Shown: positions 1-9,237, counted from the stretch's first letter. The stretch: 64,000 nt of DNA from Bacteroidales bacterium (GCA_017502125.1 JAFVVN010000040.1:1-64000), one strand, 5' to 3'. A program made the numbers and translations. The notes: generated by a model not told the origin, from the letters alone.

Positions 1-1383
1 AATCAGGTGCTCAGTACCATTCCGGGCAACAAATACGGCAAGATGCAGGGTACTTCTATGGCCTGTCCTCATGTCAGCGGACTTGCTGCCCTCGTGCTTG
101 CAAGATTCGGTGGTGAGGGATATACTCCTGCAGCGCTCCGCAAGCAGATAGAAGAAAATGTGACAGATATATCCTCGTTCAATGTGGGATATAATCTGGG
201 TAAAGGACTTGTGAATGCCTATAAGGCCCTTGGAGCCTCTGGGGGAAAGGCACCGGATGTTCCCTCTGGACTTACTGTGTCCACACAATCTAATAACATA
301 AGTTTCTCTGTCAAGATACCTAAGGACTCTGATGACGGTGTTCCAAGCTCCATATATATCTACTACTCGACCTCAGATTTCACTTCCGTCAAAAACAAGT
401 CGTTCGGAATGTTCTATGTCGAGGACAGAAAGGTAGGAGATGTGCTGTCCGGAACCATCAGCGGTGTGGACTTCGAGACAGAATATCATATTGCTGCGGT
501 TGCAGGTGACCTTGCAGGAAACAAGTCGGCCCTTTCGACCAAGGTCGTCGCTGTGACCGGCCCTAATTCTGCACCTGTTCTTGAGACGGAATCTGCGCTT
601 GACGTCAAGATCAAGCCTCATGAGAAGGTTTCGGCTGACTTTGATATCATAGAACCTGACGGACACTTCTATCTTATTGATCTTGAGCCCGGTTCGGAGG
701 CTGCAATGCTGGATACCCTGGTGCGCGAAAGCCCTAAGATCCGCCTTACTCCTTCATTGGTTACAACCGGCAAGTATTCTGCCACCCTCACCGTGACCGA
801 TATCTATGGCATGGCCACTGTCCAGACCTATAAATATGAAGTACTTCCTAATACCAAACCTGTGATCATCAAACCTTTCGAGGATATGATCTTCAACTCG
901 AAAGCTGCTGAGGTCCAGGAACTTCAGACTCTGGATTACTTCATGGATGAAGATGGAGAAGAACTTTCCTACAGTTTCGAATTCAGTCATCCGGAGATAG
1001 CGAATGCTACATATTCCGGAGGTAAGATCCAGATCACGTCCATGAACTACGGCGTATCTGAGATCAAGGTTACCGGGACCGATGTGAGGGGAGAGTCTGT
1101 TTCCCAGTCCCTGAGGGTGCTTGTCAGAAGCGATTCCAAGGCGCTCAGCCTTTATCCTAATCCTGTTCAGGACAAGATGAATATACGCGTCGGAAAGGAT
1201 GCTGCTGAACTCTCTCTGAAGATGATATCTGCATTGGGCTCTGTAGCCTATAAGGGCGATTATCAGAATGTGTCACCTTTCGATGTGGTCACTGTCGATC
1301 TTTCCGGTCTGACTGCCGGCAGTTATACTGCAGTCGTCGTGATTGATGGTGTAGAGTATAAACAGCAGGTTGTAAAGTTGTGA
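1..1383 (+). CDS. Subtilisin-like (S8) serine protease, C-terminal part, type IX secretion substrate
   Basis: The gene enters from the left edge of the window; the frame is open from base 1, so the true start is outside. The first 60 residues carry the S8 active-site serine motif GTSMACPHVSG, followed by a helix typical of subtilases. Next come a fibronectin III-like segment and cadherin/Ig-like stretches. The last 80 residues begin with SLYPNPVQDKMNI and end in VVVIDGVEYKQQVVKL, which matches the Por secretion-system C-terminal sorting domain, so the protein is expected to be exported by the type IX system and then anchored or released at the surface. The Asp and His of the catalytic triad would lie upstream and cannot be checked. 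The stop overlaps no gene; the next start is 2 bases on, so the two genes are probably co-transcribed. Confidence 0.9.
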   Translation, partial: NQVLSTIPGNKYGKMQGTSMACPHVSGLAALVLARFGGEGYTPAALRKQIEENVTDISSFNVGYNLGKGLVNAYKALGASGGKAPDVPSGLTVSTQSNNISFSVKIPKDSDDGVPSSIYIYYSTSDFTSVKNKSFGMFYVEDRKVGDVLSGTISGVDFETEYHIAAVAGDLAGNKSALSTKVVAVTGPNSAPVLETESALDVKIKPHEKVSADFDIIEPDGHFYLIDLEPGSEAAMLDTLVRESPKIRLTPSLVTTGKYSATLTVTDIYGMATVQTYKYEVLPNTKPVIIKPFEDMIFNSKAAEVQELQTLDYFMDEDGEELSYSFEFSHPEIANATYSGGKIQITSMNYGVSEIKVTGTDVRGESVSQSLRVLVRSDSKALSLYPNPVQDKMNIRVGKDAAELSLKMISALGSVAYKGDYQNVSPFDVVTVDLSGLTAGSYTAVVVIDGVEYKQQVVKL

Positions 1384-1385
1384 TT

Positions 1386-2309
1386 ATGAAAATTATACGT
1401 AGATATATCGTGGCTGTGGCAACTGTCCTGTCTTCTGCGATAGGCTTCATGGCAGGTGCCCAGACCTTGCCGTCTCTGACACTTCAGCAGGATCCTTCCG
1501 TTCTCTCCATGGGAATGGCAGGAGTCTCCTCAGATGCAGGGGCATATGCCATTCAGAATAATGTGGCTGCTATTTCCATGGCAGATAAGACTATGGATGT
1601 GCAGGTGGGCCTTGGCCTGTGGCAGCCGTCTTATGCAGATCTGATGACTATAGGAGTCGGCGGAATATACCGACTTGGAAAATTGGGCTTCGGCCTGGAC
1701 TTCAAGATGCTCAAGATGCCTGCGTATGGCAGCGTGTCTGGAAATGGCTCCGACATCAGGGACAGTGAATTCTCTCCTCGCGAAATGGGCATTGCTGCCG
1801 GTTTTTCATATGCTATAATCGACTGCCTTTCTGCCGGGGTGACGCTCAGGTATGCGGATTCCAGACTTGCTGAGGAAGCATCAGCAGCCGTGTTCGGGGC
1901 TGATATCGCAGTTTATTTCGAGAAGAACGGAATAAGTGCCGGTCTTTCGTTGAATAATTTAGGAACAAAGGTCAAGTATGCAGAGACATCATACTCCCAG
2001 CCAATGATGTTGAAGGTAGGAGCCGGATATGATCTGAAGTTGGGATCTTCCGCATTGGACTTCGATGCTGAAGCTGATGTCCTCTTTGCCGGGGGAGTGA
2101 TGGCGGGAGCCGGATGTGAATATTCGTTCAAGGACATGGTCTTTGCAAGGGCTGGATACCATTTCGGCAGTTCTGCGAATGCGGTTCCATCCTATGCCTC
2201 AGCCGGTCTTGGTCTCAAGTTCTTCGGTGCACAACTGAATTTTGCCTATCTCTTCGGGTCGGATGTGCTGTCGAACTCGATGTGCATATCCCTGGGATAC
2301 ACTTTCTAA
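1386..2309 (+). CDS. PorV/PorQ-like outer membrane beta-barrel protein
   Basis: A 307-residue protein with a signal peptide (MKIIRRYIVAVATVLSSAIG, cut near GAQ). A GTG codon lies 6 bases upstream in frame, but the ATG at 1386 directly starts a good signal peptide and is preferred. The mature part has alternating hydrophobic strands rich in Gly and Ala and ends in an aromatic residue (SLGYTF), as outer membrane barrels do. The opening (QDPSVLSMGMAGVSSDAGAYAIQNN, residues about 34-58) resembles the N-terminus of PorV/PorQ family proteins, which shuttle or anchor type IX substrates. Its place 2 bases after a gene for a type IX substrate supports a role in secretion or attachment of that protease. 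Which of PorV or PorQ it resembles more cannot be decided by eye. Confidence 0.7.
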   Translation: MKIIRRYIVAVATVLSSAIGFMAGAQTLPSLTLQQDPSVLSMGMAGVSSDAGAYAIQNNVAAISMADKTMDVQVGLGLWQPSYADLMTIGVGGIYRLGKLGFGLDFKMLKMPAYGSVSGNGSDIRDSEFSPREMGIAAGFSYAIIDCLSAGVTLRYADSRLAEEASAAVFGADIAVYFEKNGISAGLSLNNLGTKVKYAETSYSQPMMLKVGAGYDLKLGSSALDFDAEADVLFAGGVMAGAGCEYSFKDMVFARAGYHFGSSANAVPSYASAGLGLKFFGAQLNFAYLFGSDVLSNSMCISLGYTF

Positions 2310-2340
2310 GCACCTTCTGGTTATTTACATAAATATTGAA

Positions 2341-2374
2341 GAGAGGCCGGCCCCTGTGAAGGATCCGACCTCTC
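2341..2374. terminator. Putative terminator hairpin between convergent genes
   Basis: An inverted repeat GAGAGGCCGG / CCGACCTCTC (one G-T pair) with a 14-base loop lies between the barrel gene and the convergent phosphohexomutase gene. There is no strong T tract, so efficiency is uncertain. Confidence 0.5.
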
Positions 2375-2400
2375 AAATTTATATTCTCTGTGTCAGCAGA

Positions 2401-3750
2401 TTATGCGAACCGGCCGACTATTTCACGAACTTTTGCAACCTTTTCGTCCAGGAGTTCCTTGGAAGTTGCCTCACATAGGAAACGGAGATATGGCTCCGTG
2501 TTCGATGGACGGATGTTGAACCACCAGTCCGGGAATTCGACACGATAACCGTCAAAATCCATATAGGCTGTTGCCTTTTCCTGGCTCATGAAATAGTCCC
2601 TCACTGCATCCATAGCCTCTTTCTTGGCCTCGATGCGGAAGTTGATCTCTCCTGAGTTCTGATATTTTTCGATGCGGGCGATGAGCTGGCTTAGCGATAT
2701 TCCCTGAGCTTTCATCTTGGCAACTACATTCAGGATGAGGATGGCTGCGAGCAGACCGCTGTCCGAATAGAAGAAATCGCGGAAATAGTAGTGACCGGCA
2801 AGCTCTCCTCCGAACACTCCGTCCAGCTCACGAAGTTTAAGTGCAGCATAGGCACGTCCCACTCTCCATGTGTTCATCACTCCGCCCATAGGAGCCAGAT
2901 ATTCTCCCACAGCCTTGGAACTGCGGATGTCCTGATGGACATATCCCTTTTCTCCTCTTTCCTCAAGGAAATAGTGTCCGAGAACCGCAATCATGAGGTC
3001 CGGCGATATGAAACGGCTGTTTTCGTCCACGAACATCACACGGTCTGCGTCTCCGTCGAAGATGACACCGATGTCTGCCTTGGTTTCTGCAACAAGTTTC
3101 TTGAGGTCTGCCACATTTTCCTGCACAAGCGGGTTAGGCTCATGATTAGGGAAGCGGCCGTCCATATCCTTATATATATATGCCGGCTGATTTCCGAAGA
3201 TCTCGTCCACGAAGAGCGAGGCCATTCCGTTGGACACGTCCATGGCAATCTTCAGGTCTGACCAGTCTCCCTTGTATTTGAGAAGGAATGCAAGATAGTC
3301 TGCATGTATGTCCGGCATCGGGTGTACCTCTCCTTTCACTTCTGCCGGGGTGCATGGCCTGCCTTCCTCGATCCAGTCGCGGATCTGGCCCAGACCGGTG
3401 TCAAGTCCCACAGGAAGTGCGTTCTCACGCGAAACCTTCATGCCGTTGTACTCGGCAGGATTGTGTGAGGCCGTAATCTGGACGGAAGCCTTGAAACCAT
3501 AGTTGGCAGTGCCGAAATATACCATTGGAGTCGTGCAGAGTCCTGCGTCATAGACATCAGCCCCTGCATCCGTGATTCCCTTGATAAGATATTCATGAAT
3601 CTCGTCAGATGAGACTCTGGCGTCCCTGCCCACAAGGACCTTGTCAGCAGAAAGTAGTTCAGGAAGGAAGTAGCCCACCTTGTAGGCTGTCTCCCTGTTG
3701 AAATCCACGTTGTAGATTCCTCTGATGTCGTATGCGTGAAATGCTCCCAT
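2401..3750 (-). CDS. manB: Phosphomannomutase/phosphoglucomutase
   Basis: A 449-residue alpha-D-phosphohexomutase that interconverts hexose 6-phosphate and 1-phosphate for sugar nucleotide synthesis. The phosphoserine loop TASHNP is at residues 93-98, the metal-binding loop DGDADR at 232-237, a sugar-binding GGELAGH near 310, and the phosphate-binding RPSNTEP near the C-terminus, so all four expected domains are present and the length is normal. The start overlaps the def stop by one base (TAATG), indicating translational coupling in a ruvX-def-manB operon. The substrate (mannose, glucose or both) cannot be read from the sequence. Confidence 0.93.
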   Translation of the reverse strand: MGAFHAYDIRGIYNVDFNRETAYKVGYFLPELLSADKVLVGRDARVSSDEIHEYLIKGITDAGADVYDAGLCTTPMVYFGTANYGFKASVQITASHNPAEYNGMKVSRENALPVGLDTGLGQIRDWIEEGRPCTPAEVKGEVHPMPDIHADYLAFLLKYKGDWSDLKIAMDVSNGMASLFVDEIFGNQPAYIYKDMDGRFPNHEPNPLVQENVADLKKLVAETKADIGVIFDGDADRVMFVDENSRFISPDLMIAVLGHYFLEERGEKGYVHQDIRSSKAVGEYLAPMGGVMNTWRVGRAYAALKLRELDGVFGGELAGHYYFRDFFYSDSGLLAAILILNVVAKMKAQGISLSQLIARIEKYQNSGEINFRIEAKKEAMDAVRDYFMSQEKATAYMDFDGYRVEFPDWWFNIRPSNTEPYLRFLCEATSKELLDEKVAKVREIVGRFA

Positions 3751-4301
3751 TATCGTTTCGATTTATATCGTGTCTGCACCGAACCTTTGGAGATGGCCTG
3801 CAGTTTGCGGGCGATCATCTTGCGGCGTATCGGCGAAACATTGTCTACAAAAAGGTTGCCTTCAAGATGAGAAAGTTCGTGCTGAACCATCCTGCACCCG
3901 AACCTGTCGAACTCCTCGACCACCTTCTCGAAATTCTCATTGTAGTATTCCACCTTGATTCTGGACGGGCGACGCACCTCGGCATACACTCCAGGTACGC
4001 TCAGGCAGCCCTCCGAGTATTCGCAGGTGTCTTCGCTTTCTTCCAGGATGACAGGGTTGATCATGACGCGGAAGAAATCATGCAGATAGTCGTATGTGTC
4101 GGACAGATCCCTGCCGTCAACTATTACGATACGCTTGTTCACTCCCACCTGAGGAGCTGCAAGTCCGCATCCGTCCGCCACCTTGAGGGTCTCCTTCATG
4201 TCTTCCAGAAGTCTGGTTATTCCCTCCTTGTCATTAAGGTCCGCATCCACGTTCTCGCGGCGCAGGACCTCGGATCCGTATAAATAAATCGGTAGTATCA
4301 T
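3750..4301 (-). CDS. def: Peptide deformylase
   Basis: A 183-residue metalloenzyme that removes the formyl group from the N-terminal methionine of new proteins. The three family motifs are present: GCGLAAPQ (residues 44-51), EGCLS (97-101, with the metal-ligand Cys 99) and HELSH (141-145, the HEXXH metal site). The third motif reads HELSHLEG rather than the common HEIDHLDG, a change outside the catalytic residues. It lies 28 bases downstream of ruvX and is coupled to manB by a one-base overlap. Confidence 0.96.
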   Translation of the reverse strand: MILPIYLYGSEVLRRENVDADLNDKEGITRLLEDMKETLKVADGCGLAAPQVGVNKRIVIVDGRDLSDTYDYLHDFFRVMINPVILEESEDTCEYSEGCLSVPGVYAEVRRPSRIKVEYYNENFEKVVEEFDRFGCRMVQHELSHLEGNLFVDNVSPIRRKMIARKLQAISKGSVQTRYKSKR

Positions 4302-4329
4302 ATGTATGTCCTTACTCTGAATGTTATCT

Positions 4330-4740
4330 TTATCTTCTGTCCAGAAAAGTCTGGAGGATGATGGCTGCGCTTATCTTGTCTACGGATTCCTTCTTCATCC
4401 TGTCCTGCTTCTTCATCCCTCCGTCGATCATCGCACGATGCGCCAGCACTGAGGTGAACCTCTCGTCCTCCAAGGTCACAGGGATGTCCGGAAAGGCCTT
4501 TGCAAGCTGTTTCAGGAACACATCCACGTCCTTTGCCGCCTCCGATGGACGCCCGTCAGTGTTGATGGGATAGCCCACCACAAAGCGCACCACCTTCTCA
4601 TTTTCAGCGTATTTTTTGAGATATTCTATTATCTTTGCAGAATGTATCGTATCCAGTGCGGATGCAAAGATTCCGAGCGGATCGCTCACTGCGACACCCA
4701 CGCGTTTTCTGCCGTAATCTATGCCAATTATTCTGTCCAT
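4330..4740 (-). CDS. ruvX: RuvX/YqgF family pre-16S rRNA nuclease
   Basis: A 136-residue RNase H-fold protein of the YqgF/RuvX family, which takes part in maturation of the 16S rRNA 5' end and was earlier proposed to be a Holliday junction resolvase. The N-terminal GIDYGRKRVGVAVSD carries the first acidic residue; VVGYPINTDGRPSE and LEDERFTSVLAHR carry the remaining conserved segments. It is the first gene of a ruvX-def-manB operon. A promoter directly upstream leaves only 7 bases between its -7 box and the ATG. Confidence 0.93.
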   Translation of the reverse strand: MDRIIGIDYGRKRVGVAVSDPLGIFASALDTIHSAKIIEYLKKYAENEKVVRFVVGYPINTDGRPSEAAKDVDVFLKQLAKAFPDIPVTLEDERFTSVLAHRAMIDGGMKKQDRMKKESVDKISAAIILQTFLDRR

Positions 4741-4747
4741 AAGGATA

Positions 4748-4778
4748 CAAAGTTACTAGTTTTTTATGGCACAACAAA
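4748..4778 (-). promoter_or_regulatory. Bacteroidota-type promoter of ruvX-def-manB
   Basis: On the minus strand, TTTG (bases 4778-4775) is followed after 19 bases by TAACTTTG (4755-4748), the -33/-7 arrangement of the Bacteroidota primary sigma factor. The ATG of ruvX comes 7 bases after the -7 box, so the transcript would have almost no leader. The -33 part lies inside the first codons of the divergent M23 gene. Confidence 0.7.
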
Positions 4779-5617
4779 ACAAAGAGAAGAAAACCAGAAA
4801 TTTCCGACTCACCCTGGTTGACGATAAGACCCATAAGCATTTGTGGACTGCCCATTTCACAAGGGTCAGCCTGATCGTTTTTGTGATAAGCGTACTGGTG
4901 ATGCTGAGTGCGGCTGTGTATTGCGTCATAGCCTACACTCCTGTGCGGACCTTCATCCCTGGATATCCCGATGCACATTCAAAGAGAGCTGCAATCCAGA
5001 ATGCCATCCGCATCGATTCGCTGGAGAATGTGATCTACAGGTGGGAACTCTATTCCGAGAATCTCAGAAGGGTGGTGGATGGAGAGGAGCCTCTGAAGAT
5101 CGACAGTCTCATAAACGCCGTCCAGACTGCCAGAGCCGATGCACCGGATGCTGCGGAGCTGCTCAGAAAGGATTCACTTCTGAGAGAAAATGTGAAGGAG
5201 GAAGAGGAGTTCGGAATTTCTGCCAGGGGAAAGAGGGACCTGCCTATCGAAGGTCTGCATTTCTTCACCCCGCTTAAGGGTGTCGTGTCGCAAGGCTATG
5301 ATGCCAACATACATCCTTATATAGACATAACGGCCCCGGAGGGCTCTGTGGTCAAGGCCGTGATGGATGGAACCGTGATATTCTCCGGATGGAGCGAGGA
5401 TGCAGGGAATACTATCCAGATTCAGCATGAGAGCGATATCGTGTCGATATACAAGCATAATGAGAAACTTCTCAAGAAGGTGGGGGACAAGGTCACGGCC
5501 GGCTCTCCTATAGCTCTTGTGGGGAATACCGGAACCCAGACGACAGGCACCCACCTGCATTTCGAGCTCTGGCATAAGGGCGAGACAGTGGATCCTACAT
5601 TGTATATCAAATTCTAA
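4766..5617 (+). CDS. M23 (LytM-type) metallopeptidase, membrane anchored
   Basis: A 283-residue protein with a basic cytoplasmic N-terminus, one membrane segment (about residues 33-57) and a periplasmic C-terminal LytM domain. The zinc site is intact: HPYID gives His183 and Asp187, and HLH gives His263 and His265; IYKHNEKLL supplies the further conserved histidine. Such enzymes cut peptidoglycan cross-links or act as regulators of cell-wall growth and division. It is divergent from ruvX with 25 bases between the starts and is followed after 8 bases by dxr, so it likely heads the M23-dxr-rseP-DUF4837 cluster. Confidence 0.88.
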   Translation: MAQQNKEKKTRNFRLTLVDDKTHKHLWTAHFTRVSLIVFVISVLVMLSAAVYCVIAYTPVRTFIPGYPDAHSKRAAIQNAIRIDSLENVIYRWELYSENLRRVVDGEEPLKIDSLINAVQTARADAPDAAELLRKDSLLRENVKEEEEFGISARGKRDLPIEGLHFFTPLKGVVSQGYDANIHPYIDITAPEGSVVKAVMDGTVIFSGWSEDAGNTIQIQHESDIVSIYKHNEKLLKKVGDKVTAGSPIALVGNTGTQTTGTHLHFELWHKGETVDPTLYIKF

Positions 5618-5625
5618 AGGTCCAT

Positions 5626-6810
5626 ATGGAAAAGAGAAGAATAGCCATTCTGGGATCGACCGGATCCATCGGACGTCAGGCTCTGGATGTGATAAGTCAG
5701 CATCGTGACCTATTCGAGGTGGAGCTCCTCACAGCAAAGAACAGTTCCGACCTTCTGATCAGTCAGGCCATCGAGTTTGACGCCAATTCAGTCGTGATCT
5801 GCAACGAAGATAAATACAAGGAGGTGTCAGATGCCCTCCAGCCTCATTATATCAAGGTCTTTGCCGGCATGCAGTCTGTCTGTGACCTTGTGGCCGGTGA
5901 CAATATCGATATTGTCCTCACCTCCATGGTGGGATTCAGTGGCCTGTCGTCGACTGTGGCTGCCGTGAAGGCAGGAAAGACCATCGCTCTTGCAAACAAG
6001 GAGACCCTTGTGGCTGCCGGTGCCATAGTCATGGAACTTGCTGCCAGACACGGTGCCAGAATACTTCCGGTGGATTCGGAGCATTCTGCGATATTCCAGT
6101 GTCTTATGGGCTCTGCCGGAGCTGATATTGAAAAGATACATCTCACTGCATCCGGAGGTCCGTTCCGCACATGGAGCAGGGAGGATATAGCCAAGGCCAC
6201 GAGAGCCCAGGCCCTCAATCATCCAAACTGGAGCATGGGAAGCAAGATCACCATAGATTCGGCCACCATGATGAACAAGGGACTGGAGATAATCGAGGCG
6301 CGCTGGCTGTTCGGAACTCCGGGAGAAAAGATCCAGGTGGTGATTCATCCGGAATCCATAATTCATTCCATGGTGGAATATGCTGACGGCTCTGTGATAG
6401 CCCAGATGGGGCATCCTGACATGAGGGAAGCCATCCAGTTCGCATTCAGCTTTCCTCAGAGGCTGCCTCTGGATAACAGGAAACTGAACTTTGCCGAATT
6501 GGGCAGCATGTCGTTCTTTGCGCCTGACCAGGAGAGGTTTCCGGCTCTGAAACTGGCATATGAGGCTCTGGCAAAAGGGGGAAACATGGCCTGTATCATG
6601 AACGCGGCCAATGAGGAGGCGGTAGCTGCTTTCCTGCAGGAACGCATAGGATTCTATGATATCACCGATGTAGTCCAGGACTGCATGGCTGGTGCGGATT
6701 TTGCAGCATCGCCCGATCTTGATGCCATTTTCCGGACTAACGAGGATACCCTCGTCATGGCGGCGGAGAAGATAGCCCGTCTGTCCGGAAGAAAATCATT
6801 TCAACAGTAA
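5626..6810 (+). CDS. dxr: 1-deoxy-D-xylulose 5-phosphate reductoisomerase
   Basis: A 394-residue enzyme that converts DXP to 2-C-methyl-D-erythritol 4-phosphate, using NADPH, in the methylerythritol phosphate route to isoprenoids. The NADPH site GSTGSIG is at residues 10-16. LANKETLVAAG, PVDSEHSAIFQCL, ASGGPFR and the substrate/metal segment HPNWSMGSKITIDSA are all present and the length is normal. A purine-rich AAAGG lies upstream of the ATG. rseP starts 4 bases after the stop, an arrangement also common in other bacteria where both genes are neighbours. Confidence 0.97.
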   Translation: MEKRRIAILGSTGSIGRQALDVISQHRDLFEVELLTAKNSSDLLISQAIEFDANSVVICNEDKYKEVSDALQPHYIKVFAGMQSVCDLVAGDNIDIVLTSMVGFSGLSSTVAAVKAGKTIALANKETLVAAGAIVMELAARHGARILPVDSEHSAIFQCLMGSAGADIEKIHLTASGGPFRTWSREDIAKATRAQALNHPNWSMGSKITIDSATMMNKGLEIIEARWLFGTPGEKIQVVIHPESIIHSMVEYADGSVIAQMGHPDMREAIQFAFSFPQRLPLDNRKLNFAELGSMSFFAPDQERFPALKLAYEALAKGGNMACIMNAANEEAVAAFLQERIGFYDITDVVQDCMAGADFAASPDLDAIFRTNEDTLVMAAEKIARLSGRKSFQQ

Positions 6811-6813
6811 TAG

Positions 6814-8151
6814 ATGATAGCACTTATAAAGACACTTCAGGTCATTCTTGCGCTGGCCATACTGATTCTGGTGCACGAATTCGGCCATTTCATATTTGCC
6901 AAGCTTTTCCACATCAGGGTGGACAAGTTCTTTCTCTTCTTCGACGTGGGAGGGACGAAGCTTCTCAGTACCAAGACAGGATGGTTTGCGAGGCTTTTCC
7001 CGAAGGGGGCTGAATGGGAGACCGAATACGGCATCGGCTGGCTGCCTCTCGGAGGATATTGCAAGATAGCAGGAATGATCGACGAGTCCATGGACACCGG
7101 ACATCTTAAGACTGAACCTCAGCCATGGGAGTTCCGGACCAAGCCGGCCTGGCAGAGGCTTCTGGTCATGGCCGGTGGGGTGCTCTTCAACTTCATCTTT
7201 GCAGTCATCATGTACTCTACCATTCTCGGAATATGGGGTGAGGCATATATCAAGAATGAAGGTAACAGCATATATGTCAATGAGCTGGCATATGAAATGG
7301 GTTTCAGGAACGGCGACCGTATCCTGGCTTTTGACGATTTCATCCCTGAGGACTTCGGTATGCTTCAGGCCGATCTTGTGAGACAGGAAACCCGCAAGGC
7401 CACTGTGCTCCGTGGTGGGGACACTCTGAACATATACATAGACCACAGCATGATAGGTGATGTGCTTCAAAGCCCGGGAATGTTCGCTTTGGCTCACCCT
7501 TTCATAGTGTCCAAGATGGATGATGAATCTCCGAACGCCGGTCTTGACATTCAGGCAGGTGACAGGATCATCGCCATTGACAGCACCGGTATCGACTTTG
7601 TCCAGGATGCATGGAAGATTCTCGGAGACCATCGCGGGATGACTGTGACCGTGGACATTCTCCGTCAGGCAGATACACTTCAGAAGGATATGCAGGTGGA
7701 CACCGCAGGAAGGCTTGGAATTTATCTTCAGGCTCCCGAGGTCCAGTCAAGAAAATATACGGTGGCACAGGCGATACCGGCCGGTTTTGACAAGACCATC
7801 TCCACCGTGGGCGGCTATCTGAAGGACCTTAAGCTGGTCTTCACTCCAAGTACCGAGGCCTATAAGTCTGTGGGCAGCTTCATCGCGATAGGACAGATAT
7901 TCCCGTCTGCCTGGGATTGGTACAGTTTCCTCAGCATCGTCGCCCTTCTGTCCATAATGTTGGCCGTGATGAACCTTCTGCCGATCCCCGCCCTTGATGG
8001 CGGTCACATAGTCTTCACCATCTATGAGATGGTCACAGGACGCAAGCCTGGCGACAGATTCCTGATGGTGACTCAGATGATAGGAATGATCCTGATTCTG
8101 GCGCTGATGTTCCTCGCTTTCGGCAATGACATAACAAGACTTTTAAGATAA
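6814..8151 (+). CDS. rseP: RseP-type site-2 intramembrane metalloprotease
   Basis: A 445-residue M50 protease of the inner membrane. The zinc motif HEFGH is at residues 21-25 in the first membrane helix, the second metal motif NLLPIPALDGGH is near the C-terminus, and PDZ-like segments lie between (for example GDRIIAIDSTGIDFVQDAW). In other bacteria RseP cuts anti-sigma factors and clears signal-peptide remnants. The gene starts 4 bases after dxr and runs into DUF4837 after 14 bases. No anti-sigma gene is adjacent, so its regulatory substrate here is unknown. Confidence 0.94.
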   Translation: MIALIKTLQVILALAILILVHEFGHFIFAKLFHIRVDKFFLFFDVGGTKLLSTKTGWFARLFPKGAEWETEYGIGWLPLGGYCKIAGMIDESMDTGHLKTEPQPWEFRTKPAWQRLLVMAGGVLFNFIFAVIMYSTILGIWGEAYIKNEGNSIYVNELAYEMGFRNGDRILAFDDFIPEDFGMLQADLVRQETRKATVLRGGDTLNIYIDHSMIGDVLQSPGMFALAHPFIVSKMDDESPNAGLDIQAGDRIIAIDSTGIDFVQDAWKILGDHRGMTVTVDILRQADTLQKDMQVDTAGRLGIYLQAPEVQSRKYTVAQAIPAGFDKTISTVGGYLKDLKLVFTPSTEAYKSVGSFIAIGQIFPSAWDWYSFLSIVALLSIMLAVMNLLPIPALDGGHIVFTIYEMVTGRKPGDRFLMVTQMIGMILILALMFLAFGNDITRLLR

Positions 8152-8165
8152 ACAAACATCTCCAT

Positions 8166-9188
8166 ATGAAACGCATCCTTACATACTTTGCAGTGGCTGT
8201 AGCAGCCCTCATGAGCATTGCCTGCAATGAGCAGACCAAGAAGAAGGTTCTCCTTCCCAACATCAGCGGAAAGGCCGGTGAAGTCATTGTTGTAATCGGA
8301 AAGACCGACTGGGAAGGTATCGTGGGTACCACCTTGCGTGACACACTCGCATGCGACTGCCCTTATCTTCCTCAGCGTGAACCGCTCTATACCCTCGTCG
8401 ATGTGGCTCCTGCCGGATTCACCAATATGTTCCAGATACATAGGAATATCATAGTGGTCAACATCAGCAATGCAGTCACGGAGCCGGGTGTCGTTTTCAA
8501 GAAGGATCAGTGGGCTGCCCCTCAGTGCGTGATCTATGTGAATGCCATCAATGCGGACTCGGCAGCGCAGCTCATCAAGGATTTCAGCGCAAAGATAAAG
8601 ACCACCCTCGAGCAGGCTGAGAGAGACCGCGTCATCGCGAATGCTACGAGATATGAGGAGCTCAATCTCCGACCAGTGGTCACCAAGGTTTTGGGAGGTG
8701 CGCCTCGCTTCCCATCCGGGTATCAGCTCAAGAAGAAGACCGGCGATTTCCTGTGGGTTACCTATGACACTCAGTTCACCATGCAGGGAGTGCTCATGTT
8801 CAAGTATCCCGTTGTGGAGGGTGAGGATATGATGAATCTGGACAACATCATCGACAACACCAACAGGATGCTGAAGGAGAACGTCCCTGGCATGTTCGAG
8901 AATACATATATGACCATAACTGATTTTGCACGTCCGTCCATCGAGTACATCCGCTATAAAGGTCGTGACTTTGCTCAGCTGAGAGGATTCTGGGAAGTGC
9001 ATAACGATTATATGGGAGGTCCTTTCATCTCACATGTATTCTATAGCCCGGATGGAAAGGAAATGATTGTGCTTCAGGGATTTGTATATGCTCCTAAATA
9101 TGACAAGAGACATTATCTCAGACAGGTGGAGTCGATACTTTACTCTTTCCAGTGGGATGAGCCTGAGGAGAAATCAAAGGAGAACTGA
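8166..9188 (+). CDS. DUF4837 family lipoprotein
   Basis: A 340-residue lipoprotein: MKRILTYFAVAVAALMSIAC ends in the lipobox with Cys20. After it comes a segment (SGKAGEVIVVIGKTDWEG) characteristic of DUF4837, a Bacteroidota family without known function. The protein is rich in charged and aromatic residues and has no further membrane segment, so it should sit in the periplasm or outer membrane. It is the last gene of the M23-dxr-rseP cluster, which hints at envelope maintenance but nothing firmer. Confidence 0.8.
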   Translation: MKRILTYFAVAVAALMSIACNEQTKKKVLLPNISGKAGEVIVVIGKTDWEGIVGTTLRDTLACDCPYLPQREPLYTLVDVAPAGFTNMFQIHRNIIVVNISNAVTEPGVVFKKDQWAAPQCVIYVNAINADSAAQLIKDFSAKIKTTLEQAERDRVIANATRYEELNLRPVVTKVLGGAPRFPSGYQLKKKTGDFLWVTYDTQFTMQGVLMFKYPVVEGEDMMNLDNIIDNTNRMLKENVPGMFENTYMTITDFARPSIEYIRYKGRDFAQLRGFWEVHNDYMGGPFISHVFYSPDGKEMIVLQGFVYAPKYDKRHYLRQVESILYSFQWDEPEEKSKEN

Positions 9189-9206
9189 TAAAAAGATTCA
9201 AAATAT

Positions 9207-9237
9207 TTTGTCAGTTTAAAAAGATTTCTTACCTTTG
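9207..9237 (+). promoter_or_regulatory. Promoter of tRNA-Glu and rpsT
   Basis: TTTG (9207-9210), 19 bases, then TACCTTTG (9230-9237): an exact match to the Bacteroidota -33/-7 consensus. It lies 29 bases before the tRNA 5' end. Confidence 0.88.
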
